Shown one piece after another: positions 46,118 through 54,132 of a stretch of 64,000 bases of DNA. The DNA comes from JAENVT01 sp039931555 (lineage in GTDB: Bacteria; Actinomycetota; Acidimicrobiia; Acidimicrobiales; Ilumatobacteraceae), in assembly GCA_039931555.1 (NCBI GenBank), contig JBDTRP010000167.1, positions 1 through 64,000 on the forward strand, given 5' to 3'. A program made the position numbers and the translations under genes. Every line of letters begins with the position of its first letter. Positions within the stretch are counted from its first letter, which is position 1. Below the pieces are notes generated by a model, which was not told the DNA's origin, searched no databases, and was given only the letters and a program-made list of their open reading frames with translations.

Positions 46118-47186
46118 CGATCTGGCAGTGGTCGCCGACCATCAAACGCAGGGCGCGAGGCCTGACCTGCGAACGGGTGACGACGGCCTCTTTGCCGATC
46201 AAGCTGTCTTCGAGACGTTGGATGTCGATCACCTTGCTGCGCTCCATGATCACGGAGTGCTCGACCTCGCTGTTGACGATCTCGCAACCGTCGCCGATCG
46301 CAGAGAACGGGCCGACGAAGCTGTCGGTGATCACGGCCCCCGACCCGATCACCAACGGGCCGCGCAGGATCGAGTTGGTCACCGTCGCGCCGGCCTCGAT
46401 GATCACACGGCCGTCGATGGTCGATGCTCGGTCGACCTTGCCGTCGACCCGGGTCTCGATCTTCTCCAACAAGAGGCGGTTGGCCTCGAGCAGCGGCGTG
46501 AGCTTGCCGGTGTCGATCCACCACCCGGTCAACAGCTCGCAGCGCACCCGTTTGCCCTGATCGACGAGCCACTGGATCGCGTCGGTGATCTCCAACTCGC
46601 CTCGCGGCGACGGCTCGATCGAGCGGACGGCCTCGTTGATGGTGCGGTCGAACAGGTACACCCCCACCAGGGCCAGGTCGCTCGGCGGGTCGGCCGGCTT
46701 CTCGACCAGTCGCACGACGTTGCCATCGTCGTCGAGCTCGGCGATCCCGAAGCGGTGCGGGTCGGGGACCTGTTTGAGCAGGATCTGTGCGGTCGGCGGG
46801 TCGGCCCCGTCGCGGGCCGACTCGAACGCGTGCACGAACGCGCCGAGATCCTGTTCGAGCAGGTTGTCACCGAGGTACATCACGAAGTCGTCGTCGCCCA
46901 GGAAGTCGTCGGCGATCAGCACGCAATGAGCCAGGCCCAACGGCGCGTCCTGTGGGATGAACGTGAACGCCGCGCCGAAGCGGGCACCGTCACCGAGTGC
47001 GGCCATCACCTCCGCACGCGTATCGCCGACGATCACGCCGATCTCGGTGATGCCGGCAGCAACCATCGCCTCGATCCCGTAGAACAGGATCGGCTTGTTG
47101 GCCACCGGGACCAACTGCTTGGCACTGGTGTGCGTGATCGGCCGCAGCCGGGTACCGGCGCCGCCGGCGAGAATGAGAGCCTTCAT
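46107..47186 (-). CDS. rfbA: Glucose-1-phosphate thymidylyltransferase (long form)
   Basis: Makes dTDP-glucose from glucose-1-phosphate and dTTP, the entry step to dTDP-rhamnose. The 359-residue protein is the long type found in actinobacterial sugar clusters. It has a nucleotidyltransferase domain (G-G-A-G-T-R-L-R-P-I-T at 8-18, K-P-I-L-F-Y near 31, Y-L-G-D-N near 105) followed by a left-handed beta-helix with hexapeptide repeats (about 250-330). It is the first gene of the rfbACBD operon. TACTAT nine bases before the ATG is a good -10 candidate. The product joins the GDP-mannose genes at 11-31 kb in supplying nucleotide sugars. Confidence 0.94.
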   Translation of the reverse strand: MKALILAGGAGTRLRPITHTSAKQLVPVANKPILFYGIEAMVAAGITEIGVIVGDTRAEVMAALGDGARFGAAFTFIPQDAPLGLAHCVLIADDFLGDDDFVMYLGDNLLEQDLGAFVHAFESARDGADPPTAQILLKQVPDPHRFGIAELDDDGNVVRLVEKPADPPSDLALVGVYLFDRTINEAVRSIEPSPRGELEITDAIQWLVDQGKRVRCELLTGWWIDTGKLTPLLEANRLLLEKIETRVDGKVDRASTIDGRVIIEAGATVTNSILRGPLVIGSGAVITDSFVGPFSAIGDGCEIVNSEVEHSVIMERSKVIDIQRLEDSLIGKEAVVTRSQVRPRALRLMVGDHCQIDVE

Positions 47187-47195
47187 GACAGTCGC

Positions 47196-47201
47196 ATAGT
47201 A
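47196..47201 (-). promoter_or_regulatory. Putative -10 element TACTAT of the rfb operon
   Basis: TACTAT on the minus strand is followed by nine bases and the rfbA ATG. It lies in the 27-base gap to the LCP gene. Confidence 0.45.
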
Positions 47202-47213
47202 TGGCGGGCCGCG

Positions 47214-48248
47214 CTAGGCATTCGCTGCCGGCGCTGGGCCTTGCCCTCGGAAGTAGGCCAGCACTGCGTCGGAACCGTCGCCCAACAACAGCACCGCATT
47301 GCCCCCGATCGTCTTGCCGAACACCGGGAGCGAGTAGGTGGCGATGCCGCTATCGACTGCCGATCGCAACGACGCGGCAGCGGCGATGGGGTCGAGTTCG
47401 TCGTCGACTCGAAGCGATGAACCGATGGCTGTCACCAGTCGACCGGCCGAGAATGGGTCGACCTTGATCCGATCCAGCGCGGTCTGCAACGCCAGGTTGA
47501 CGAACTGCTGCTGACGCTTCGTCCTCCCGAAGTCCGACGCCGGGTCCTCGTGCCACTTGTCGTCGCGGTACTCCTCGTAGTGGCGGCTGCGCGCATAGGC
47601 TAGCGCCTGCACCCCGCCGAGGAGGTGGCAACCCGGCTCGGTGATGTTCAACCCGGTATTGACATCTCGTGTGGCGAAGTCGAAGCAGATCTGCACACCG
47701 CCGAGCGCGTCGACCAGGGACTTGAACCCCGAGAAGTCGATCTCGACGTAGTGGTGGATGGGGAGGCCGAGTTGGCTCTGCAGCGTCTGCACGAGGATCT
47801 CGGGTCCGTCGTTGAACGCCGAGTTGATGCGCCGCTTGCTGTCGTGCCCCGGTATTTGGACCCACAGGTCGCGTGGGATCGACAGCAAGGCCGCGTCGCC
47901 GGTGGACTTGTCTCGCCGCAGGATCATGATCGTGTCGCTGCGATGACCCGACACGTCGGCCTCGGTGCCGATCCCGCCGGCGTCGGCCGCTGTCGGGTCG
48001 GCGCCCGCCCTACTGTCGGAACCGACGAGCAGGAAGTTCTCGATCGACCCGCTCGATGGGTCGAAGCTCGATGCCACGCCCGGGACCCGCTCGACCGAGT
48101 CGATGGTCTTGCGCGCCGCGATCAACACGCCCGTGGCACCCAGCACCCCGACGACCGCGGCCATCGCCAGCAAGCTGGGAAGCCGGCGGCGACGTCGCGA
48201 GCGCGGGGCAACGTCTGGGGCGAGCACGTACCGAGGGTACTTGCGCAC
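47214..48248 (-). CDS. LytR-CpsA-Psr (LCP) family glycopolymer transferase
   Basis: A 344-residue membrane-anchored enzyme that transfers a lipid-linked glycopolymer to peptidoglycan outside the cell. The N-terminal basic stretch (R-S-R-R-R-R-R) and one helix (about 25-45) give type II topology. The LCP domain shows the conserved N-F-L-L-V-G-S-D-S-R-A-G near residue 71, R-S-D-T-I-M-I-L near 102, S-I-P-R-D-L-W-V near 121, K-R-R-I-N-S-A-F near 137 and the late Y-A-R-S-R-H-Y block. The arginine/aspartate set that binds pyrophosphate is complete. In mycobacteria LCP ligases attach arabinogalactan. Its position just upstream of rfbACBD supports a rhamnose-containing polymer. The rfb genes start 27 bases downstream. 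Confidence 0.93.
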   Translation of the reverse strand: MRKYPRYVLAPDVAPRSRRRRRLPSLLAMAAVVGVLGATGVLIAARKTIDSVERVPGVASSFDPSSGSIENFLLVGSDSRAGADPTAADAGGIGTEADVSGHRSDTIMILRRDKSTGDAALLSIPRDLWVQIPGHDSKRRINSAFNDGPEILVQTLQSQLGLPIHHYVEIDFSGFKSLVDALGGVQICFDFATRDVNTGLNITEPGCHLLGGVQALAYARSRHYEEYRDDKWHEDPASDFGRTKRQQQFVNLALQTALDRIKVDPFSAGRLVTAIGSSLRVDDELDPIAAAASLRSAVDSGIATYSLPVFGKTIGGNAVLLLGDGSDAVLAYFRGQGPAPAANA

Positions 48249-48279
48249 CCGACCGCTTGTCGGGCACCCCGAGCGCTCC

Positions 48280-48978
48280 CTACCGCAGGTGAACGATGTC
48301 GCCGGTGTCGAATCGATGGGTGATGCCGCAGTCGTCGAGCACGATCAGCCGTCCGTCAGGCGTGACGTCGAGCGCCCTGCCCTCGACCGCCGAGTCGGTC
48401 AACTCGACGCGAACCGGTTGGCCGATGGTCGCCAGCGAGGCCCGGTAGAGCTCGGCGATGTCGGACGGCAGTTGGTCGTACGCGTCGAGCAGGGCGTGCA
48501 GCACTGCGAGCGGGTCATGGCCGTCGCCCAGGAAGGCGGCGCCGTCGGGCGCCCAGCCCACGTTGAGGCCGATCCCGACGACGACGTATTCCGGTCCGCT
48601 TCCGCCCGACGCGCTGCCACCGGACTGGGCCAGCACACCGGCCAGCTTGCGACCGTCGAGCAGCAGATCATTGGGCCACTTCAATGTCGGCGACACGCCG
48701 GCAATGTGCACACAGGCCCGAGCGGCCGCCAACGCCACGCGTCGGGTGAGCTCGTGAGGATGCTCGGGCACGGACCGAAACAGCAGCGAGACCAGCAGGT
48801 TGGTGCCCGGCGGAGCGATCCATCGGCGGTCGAGGCGGCCACGCCCGTCGGTTTGATGCCGGGCCATCAGCACGCTGCAATCGGGCGCGCCAGAGGCCGC
48901 TGCGGCCAACAGATCGGCATTGGTGCTGCCGGTTTCGTCGACGACGGTGACCAGCCATGTGGCGCGGGGAGTACCCAT
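48280..48978 (-). CDS. birA: Biotin--[acetyl-CoA-carboxylase] ligase
   Basis: Attaches biotin to the carrier lysine of biotin-dependent carboxylases through biotinyl-AMP. The 232-residue protein is the short form without a DNA-binding domain, so it does not act as the repressor known from E. coli. Visible motifs are D-E-T-G-S-T-N near residue 14, the biotin-binding G-R-G-R-L-D-R-R-W near 45, K-W-P-N-D-L-L near 100 and V-V-V-G-I-G-L-N-V near 133. It is divergent from the BC-BCCP gene whose product it should modify, with only 18 bases between the two start codons. Mycobacterial birA lies in a similar acyl-CoA carboxylase neighbourhood. Confidence 0.94.
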   Translation of the reverse strand: MGTPRATWLVTVVDETGSTNADLLAAAASGAPDCSVLMARHQTDGRGRLDRRWIAPPGTNLLVSLLFRSVPEHPHELTRRVALAAARACVHIAGVSPTLKWPNDLLLDGRKLAGVLAQSGGSASGGSGPEYVVVGIGLNVGWAPDGAAFLGDGHDPLAVLHALLDAYDQLPSDIAELYRASLATIGQPVRVELTDSAVEGRALDVTPDGRLIVLDDCGITHRFDTGDIVHLR

Positions 48979-48996
48979 GAAGCAAGATTGACACTC

Positions 48997-50766
48997 GTGC
49001 TCACCAAGATCCTGATCGCCAACCGTGGAGAGATCGCCGTCCGCGTCATTCGTGCCGCCCACGACCTCGGAATCAAGACGGTCGCGGTGTACAGCGAACT
49101 CGATCGCGATGCGCTCCACGTTCGCCGCGCTGACGAGGCCTATGCGCTCGGTGGGCAGACTGCTGCCGAGAGCTATCTCAACACCGAAGCCATCCTCAAG
49201 GCGATCGAGGACAGTGGCGCCGACAGCGTGCACCCCGGGTACGGGTTCTTCAGCGAGAACGCCGATTTCGCCAGGGCGATCGCTGCCAAGGGGGTCACGT
49301 TCATCGGTCCGTCCCCGGAAGCGATCGACGAGATGGGCGACAAGGTCAGTTCGCGCCGGGCGGCCCAGCGAGGCGGCGCGCCGATCGTGCCGGGCACGAC
49401 CGAGTTCGCCACGTCGGCCGACGAGATCCTGGCATTCGGCGCCGAGCACGGCTACCCGCTGGTCATCAAGGCGGCCTACGGCGGTGGTGGCCGCGGCATG
49501 AAGGTGGTGACGAGCGCCGACGAGGTGCAAGCGGCGATGGACAGCGCCAAGCGCGAGTCGAAGGCGTTCTTCGGCCGCGACGAGATCTACATCGAGCGAT
49601 ACCTCACCTGGCCGCGCCACGTCGAGGTGCAGATCGTCGGCGACCAGCACGGTGATGTCGTGTGGATCAGCACCCGCGACTGCTCGGCACAGCGCCGCCA
49701 CCAGAAACTGATCGAGGAAGCCCCTGCCGACAACCTCGGTCCCGGCGTCGAGGTGGCGATGGGCGAGGCGGCGATCAAGGCCGCCAAGGCGGTCGGCTAC
49801 TACAACGCGGGCACGGTCGAGTTCATCTACCAGGACGGCGAGTTCTTCTTCCTCGAGATGAACACCCGATTGCAGGTCGAGCACCCGGTCACCGAAGCCA
49901 TCACGGGCATCGACCTCGTCGAATGGCAGATCCGGGTGGCCAGCGGCGAGCCGCTCCCGATGACGCAGGAGGAGGTGTCGGCGTCCGTCCGCGGCCACGG
50001 CATCGAGGTGCGCATCAACGCCGAGAACCCAGCGGGCGGCAAGTTCCTACCGTCTCCCGGCACACTGAGCAAGATGGTCGCCCCCAACGGGTTCGGCCTG
50101 CGGTTCGACGCCGGCTACCAGACCGGCGACACCATCAGCCAGTACTACGACAACCTGATCGGCAAGCTGATCGTGTGGGGCAGGGATCGCCCGACAGCCA
50201 TCGCCCGAACGATCCGCGCCCTGGAAGAGTTGGTGGTCGAAGGCGTGGCCACGACCATCCCTGCCGATCTGGCAATCTTGCGTCATCCCGACTTCCAGGC
50301 GATGGAGCACTCGACGAAGTGGGTGGAAGAACGGCTCGACCTGTCGGATGTCGAACCGCCCAAGCCACCCGAGCCGGCCGACGACGAAGCCGCGGAGCTC
50401 GTCGAGCGCACCACGACCGTGGAGGTCAACGGCAAGCGCTTCGAGGTGAAGATGTGGGTGCCGGATGCTCCGGCCGTCGCCGTCGGCGGTGCCCCGAAAG
50501 CTGCTCGCAAGGCGCCGCGATCGCCGAGCGGCAGCGGCGCCGCGGCCCTCGGGTCGGGCAGCGTCGAGGTACCGATGCAAGGCACCATCGTGAAGGTGCT
50601 GGTCGAGATCGGCCAGGCGGTCGAGGTCGGTCAGGCCGTCGTGGTGCTGGAGGCAATGAAGATGGAGAACCAGATCTCTGCCGACAAGGCCGGCACCGTG
50701 AAGGAGATCAAGGTGAAAGCAGGCGACACCGTCGGCGCCGGCGACGTGGTCGTGGTCGTGGCCTGA
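48997..50766 (+). CDS. accA3: Acetyl/propionyl-CoA carboxylase alpha chain (biotin carboxylase-BCCP fusion)
   Basis: A 589-residue AccA3-type subunit. Residues 1 to about 445 are the biotin carboxylase, with I-A-N-R-G-E-I-A-V-R at the start, the ATP loop Y-G-G-G-G-R-G-M near 164, E-M-N-T-R-L-Q-V-E-H near 288 and R-I-N-A-E near 339. An Ala/Pro-rich linker leads to a biotinyl carrier domain with E-A-M-K-M-E-N near residue 553. It carboxylates biotin for fatty-acid or methylmalonyl-CoA synthesis together with an AccD beta subunit not found in the window. The start is a GTG at 48997; the AccA opening L-T-K-I-L-I-A-N-R follows directly. The facing birA gene supplies the biotinylation activity. Confidence 0.95.
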   Translation: MLTKILIANRGEIAVRVIRAAHDLGIKTVAVYSELDRDALHVRRADEAYALGGQTAAESYLNTEAILKAIEDSGADSVHPGYGFFSENADFARAIAAKGVTFIGPSPEAIDEMGDKVSSRRAAQRGGAPIVPGTTEFATSADEILAFGAEHGYPLVIKAAYGGGGRGMKVVTSADEVQAAMDSAKRESKAFFGRDEIYIERYLTWPRHVEVQIVGDQHGDVVWISTRDCSAQRRHQKLIEEAPADNLGPGVEVAMGEAAIKAAKAVGYYNAGTVEFIYQDGEFFFLEMNTRLQVEHPVTEAITGIDLVEWQIRVASGEPLPMTQEEVSASVRGHGIEVRINAENPAGGKFLPSPGTLSKMVAPNGFGLRFDAGYQTGDTISQYYDNLIGKLIVWGRDRPTAIARTIRALEELVVEGVATTIPADLAILRHPDFQAMEHSTKWVEERLDLSDVEPPKPPEPADDEAAELVERTTTVEVNGKRFEVKMWVPDAPAVAVGGAPKAARKAPRSPSGSGAAALGSGSVEVPMQGTIVKVLVEIGQAVEVGQAVVVLEAMKMENQISADKAGTVKEIKVKAGDTVGAGDVVVVVA

Positions 50767-50787
50767 CCGGCGTGCTGATGCGGTCAG
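50763..50787. terminator. Hairpin built from two converging stop codons
   Basis: CTGACCG (50763-50769) and CGGTCAG (50781-50787) form a 7-bp perfect stem with an 11-base loop. The TGA of the accA gene and, on the other strand, the TGA of the RDD gene are both inside the arms. It probably serves as a weak bidirectional terminator; no T-tract is present. Confidence 0.5.
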
Positions 50788-51281
50788 ACGACGACGTCGG
50801 GGGCGGCATGGCGCACCACCAGCGTGCCCGCCGCCTTGTCGTGCAGCCCCTGGCGTAGCGGGTTCCACAGGGCGATCGAGTACACCAGGATGCCGAGGAA
50901 CACCCCGACGCGCGGGATGGCGCCGAGCGACAACGGCACCAGGGCGCGCATCACCGCCTCCCACCAACCGGGGCGACCGCCGTCGATCAGACGGACCACA
51001 CGCGTGCCCGTCGCGATCTTGCCGACGGTGCGCCCGAGGCGGGCGATCATGACGGTCTCGTACACGAACGCCAGCGAGGTCACGGCGATGTTGAACACCA
51101 GCAACGACTTCGATGTGACCGTGTCGCTCGGTCTGAACCCGACGGCCACCACGACGGCGAACACCGGAAGCGCGACCAGGATCTGATCGATGGCCAGGCC
51201 GCCGACCCGCCGGATGATGGGCGCCAGGGTCAGGCCGGCCGGGACCGCGGGTTGAGCAACCTCGTCGCCGGCCGGGAACAC
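50784..51281 (-). CDS. RDD family membrane protein
   Basis: A 165-residue membrane protein of the RDD family. The signature residues are R-R-V-G-G-L-A-I-D-Q near residue 24 and G-R-T-V-G-K-I-A-T-G-T-R near 82, with Q-G-L-H-D-K-A-A-G-T near 150. There are three to four hydrophobic helices. The family has no agreed function; some members are sodium/proton antiporters. The GTG at 51281 follows the lpdA stop with no intervening base (TAG-GTG), so the two genes form a translational pair. The soluble N-terminal 20 residues are proline-rich. Confidence 0.85.
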   Translation of the reverse strand: MFPAGDEVAQPAVPAGLTLAPIIRRVGGLAIDQILVALPVFAVVVAVGFRPSDTVTSKSLLVFNIAVTSLAFVYETVMIARLGRTVGKIATGTRVVRLIDGGRPGWWEAVMRALVPLSLGAIPRVGVFLGILVYSIALWNPLRQGLHDKAAGTLVVRHAAPDVVV

Positions 51282-52643
51282 CTACTCCGCCGCTTCTGCC
51301 AGCGCCTCGGCCAGGGCGGGATGCACGAGCAGGCTCTCGACGATGTCGGTGACCTTCAGGTTCGCCGTGACCGCGAGGGCGATGACACTGATCAGTTCCG
51401 CTGCATGGCGTCCGACGATCGACCCACCCAGCACCACGCCCGTCGCCGGGTCGCTGATGATCTTGACGAAGCCACGGAAGTCGTTGTTGATGAGCGCCTT
51501 CGGCGTGGCGCTGAACGGCACCTTGGTGACGCGGATCTTGCGGCCGACAGCGAAGGCGTCGGCTTCGGCCAGCCCGACATCGGCGATCTCGGGTTCGGTG
51601 AAGATCGCGCTGGCCGCCTTGTCGTAGTCGAGATGGCGGTGGGCGACCTTCTGCAACCCCATCACGTGCTCGGCGACCTTGCGGCCCTGCATCGCCGCAA
51701 CGCTGCTGAGCGGCAGCTTGCCGCTGACGTCGCCGGCCGCGTAGATGTGCGACACGTTGCTCTGGCAGTGGCGGTTGATGGTGACGAACCCGCCGCGGTC
51801 GACGTCGACCCCGGCCTTGTCGAGGCCGAGACCGTCGCTGTTGGGTATCGAGCCGATCGCCAGGACCGCATGCGAGCTGCGGACGACTCTGCCGTCGTCG
51901 CAGCGCACGACGACCTCGTCGCCCTCGCGCTCGATCGAGATCGCCCGAGCACCCTTCAACAGGTGCACACCGCGCTGCAGGAAGTCGGCCTCGAGGACAG
52001 CGGCGACTTCCGGATCCTTCTGCGGCAGCACCTGCTGGCGACTGACGACCAGCGTGACCTTGGCGCCGAAGCTGCTGAACATGTGCACGAACTCAACGCC
52101 GGTCACGCCCGAGCCGATCACGGTGATGTTCTCCGGGAAGATCGACGGCGGATAGCACTCGCGTGTGGTCAGGATCCGCTCGCCGTCGGTGACGCACCAA
52201 TCGGGGATGCGCGGCCGCGAGCCGGTGGCGATCAACACCGCATCGGCCGAAAGCGTTCGTGTGCCCTCGGCGGTGGTGACTTCCACGTCGTGGTCACTGA
52301 GCAGGCGCGCGGTGCCGTGGAGCAATTGCACGCTCTGGCTCTCCAGCAGTCGGGTCGTGCCCTGCTGCAACCGGGCCTTGATCCCCTCGATGCGCTCGGT
52401 CAGCGCCTCGATGTCGACCTCGGCCTCCTGCTGCTCGAGACCCATCCCATGGATCCGGCGCGAGAAGCTCATGGCTCCGCCGGTGGCGATCATCGTCTTG
52501 GACGGGATGCAATCCCACAGGTGGGCCGCGCCGCCGATGACGTCGCGCTCGATCATCGTCACCTGGGCTCCGAGACGTGCGGCGTAGGTCGCTGCAGTGT
52601 TGCCGGCCGGCCCGCCGCCGATGATCACGAATCGAGTTGCCAC
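51282..52643 (-). CDS. lpdA: LpdA-like NAD(P)H flavoprotein lacking the redox disulphide
   Basis: A 453-residue pyridine nucleotide-disulphide oxidoreductase family protein. FAD binding: G-G-G-P-A-G-N-T-A near residue 9. NAD(P) binding: G-S-G-V-T-G-V-E near 175. C-terminal FAD block: Y-A-A-G-D-V near 300. True lipoamide dehydrogenases have C-x4-C before I-P-S-K; here the segment is G-G-A-A-H-L-W-D-C-I-P-S-K, so only one cysteine remains and disulphide exchange is impossible. This matches the mycobacterial LpdA (Rv3303c) type, described as an NAD(P)H:quinone reductase. The C-terminal H-P-A-L-A-E keeps the histidine. TAGCCT nine bases before the GTG start supports the annotation. RDD follows immediately. 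Confidence 0.87.
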   Translation of the reverse strand: MATRFVIIGGGPAGNTAATYAARLGAQVTMIERDVIGGAAHLWDCIPSKTMIATGGAMSFSRRIHGMGLEQQEAEVDIEALTERIEGIKARLQQGTTRLLESQSVQLLHGTARLLSDHDVEVTTAEGTRTLSADAVLIATGSRPRIPDWCVTDGERILTTRECYPPSIFPENITVIGSGVTGVEFVHMFSSFGAKVTLVVSRQQVLPQKDPEVAAVLEADFLQRGVHLLKGARAISIEREGDEVVVRCDDGRVVRSSHAVLAIGSIPNSDGLGLDKAGVDVDRGGFVTINRHCQSNVSHIYAAGDVSGKLPLSSVAAMQGRKVAEHVMGLQKVAHRHLDYDKAASAIFTEPEIADVGLAEADAFAVGRKIRVTKVPFSATPKALINNDFRGFVKIISDPATGVVLGGSIVGRHAAELISVIALAVTANLKVTDIVESLLVHPALAEALAEAAE

Positions 52644-52652
52644 CGGGACGAA

Positions 52653-52658
52653 AGGCTA
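52653..52658 (-). promoter_or_regulatory. Putative -10 element TAGCCT of the lpdA-RDD operon
   Basis: TAGCCT on the minus strand is followed by nine bases and the GTG at 52643. It falls in the 22-base gap after the M15-like gene. Confidence 0.48.
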
Positions 52659-52665
52659 GCGGCGC

Positions 52666-54003
52666 TCAGTCCCCGGCGAGTGCCCAGCCATCGTCGGCGA
52701 ACATGGCACCGCGACTGTCTTGCGTGAGCGCGAACGATTGAATCCCACCGCCCGGAACGTTGGGGCAGTACCTCGACGGATACTGGTAGGTGTTGCGCGG
52801 CTCGCCGACCCACTCGAAGTGCATACCGTCGGGGTTGATGAAGTTTCCACCCCACGCAAAGTTGTGGGCGCGGAAGATCCGCACCACACGACAGTCCATC
52901 TGCGGGACACAACCCTGACAGTTCGACACCGTGTTGGTGTCGAGGGCTTGCGCCCAGGTGTGGCGCGACAGGGTGCCGAGCTGCGTCCCGACGATGCGGG
53001 TGAACCTCGGGCCGAAGCATCCTCCAAAGGTGTTGGCGTTGTTGGCATCGATCGATCCGGCAAGACCGGCATCGACGACGGCCTGCAACGCGGCCGCGAG
53101 ATCGGCCTTGATCGAGTTGTTGCACGACGCCCGGATGCCCGTCGGGTATGACTCCCGGCCGGGGATGTAGGCCGCCTGCCAAGCGCTGTCGACCAGCATC
53201 GCCCCGCTGGCGGTCAAGCTGTAGGCCAGCTCGCCGAGCAGTTTCTTGGTCTTGGCGACACCGATGGTGCTGTCGGGGTCGAGGGCATCCCACGATCGCC
53301 TGACGCGGATCTTGGGATTCGTGCTCAGGCCTCGTGCAGCCAGCGCGGCGTCGAGCGCCGTGCGATCGAACTGGCCGTAGATCAAGACACTGGTCGGGAT
53401 GGTCGCACCGAGGAGGTCGGCCTGCGCAGTCGACATGACGATCTCGGTACCGCCGACCTCGGCATCTGGTGCCACGCGTCCCACGATGAACTGCACGATC
53501 GCGCCGTCAGCCCCGGCGAGACCGAGCACGTCGCCGGCCTGGGCGCCGCTGAGACTCGCCGAGGTCTCCCCCATCACCACCGTGCCGGCGCTGATGAACT
53601 TCGAAACCTCGCGCCCCAACGAAGCGCCGATCGAGTCGAGAGGCAACGCCGTGACGGATGTCGGGAAGAACCAGGAACCGAGCGGGCCGGGGGCTTGATG
53701 CACCACGACACCACCGCGCGTGACCTGTACCAGTCCGATGCCAAATCCGCGGCCGACCACGCCCCAACCACCGGCATCGACCGCGGAGCTGATCGCTGCA
53801 TCGACGACGCCAGGCTGCAACGGGCCGAAGTTGTAGATCGAGACCAGATCGCCCGGAACACTGAGGTTGCGAGCGGGAGCGCCACCGCTTGCCGGTTCGG
53901 CGATGACCGCGGCAGGGCCCGCGGCCTCGCCTGGAATCGCCGCCCAAGCTCCTGAGGCGAGGACCAGCAGTGCAGCGGTTCGGGTGAGTCGAGTTCGTAT
54001 CAT
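52666..54003 (-). CDS. Secreted protein with C-terminal M15-like peptidase domain
   Basis: A 445-residue exported protein. The signal peptide (M-I-R-T-R-L-T-R-T then a hydrophobic core) should be cleaved near G-E-A-A-G. Residues 45 to about 280 are beta-rich and unlike anything I recognise. The last 130 residues carry the zinc motifs of M15 D,D- or L,D-carboxypeptidase/endopeptidases: S-R-H-T-W-A-Q-A-L-D-T-N near 350 (His and Asp ligands) and G-M-H-F-E-W near 400. The site reads A-Q-A-L-D where VanY-like enzymes usually have G-x-A-x-D. Several cysteines (C-Q-G-C, M-D-C) suggest disulphides. It likely trims peptidoglycan peptides. AGGA nine bases upstream supports the start. Confidence 0.77.
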   Translation of the reverse strand: MIRTRLTRTAALLVLASGAWAAIPGEAAGPAAVIAEPASGGAPARNLSVPGDLVSIYNFGPLQPGVVDAAISSAVDAGGWGVVGRGFGIGLVQVTRGGVVVHQAPGPLGSWFFPTSVTALPLDSIGASLGREVSKFISAGTVVMGETSASLSGAQAGDVLGLAGADGAIVQFIVGRVAPDAEVGGTEIVMSTAQADLLGATIPTSVLIYGQFDRTALDAALAARGLSTNPKIRVRRSWDALDPDSTIGVAKTKKLLGELAYSLTASGAMLVDSAWQAAYIPGRESYPTGIRASCNNSIKADLAAALQAVVDAGLAGSIDANNANTFGGCFGPRFTRIVGTQLGTLSRHTWAQALDTNTVSNCQGCVPQMDCRVVRIFRAHNFAWGGNFINPDGMHFEWVGEPRNTYQYPSRYCPNVPGGGIQSFALTQDSRGAMFADDGWALAGD

Positions 54004-54117
54004 GCAGTCAGTTCCTGATGTCGTCCGGCGTGGTGTCCGGGTCGTTGTCCAGCCGCATGTCGGGCAACAACCTACCAGCGACACCGAAACGGCTCGCGGT
54101 CAGCACGGTCGAAGCGA

Positions 54118-54123
54118 TACCGT
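54118..54123 (+). promoter_or_regulatory. Putative -10 element TACCGT of lysS-dapD
   Basis: TACCGT is followed by nine bases and the GTG at 54133. Confidence 0.35.
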
Positions 54124-54132
54124 CATGCCCTT

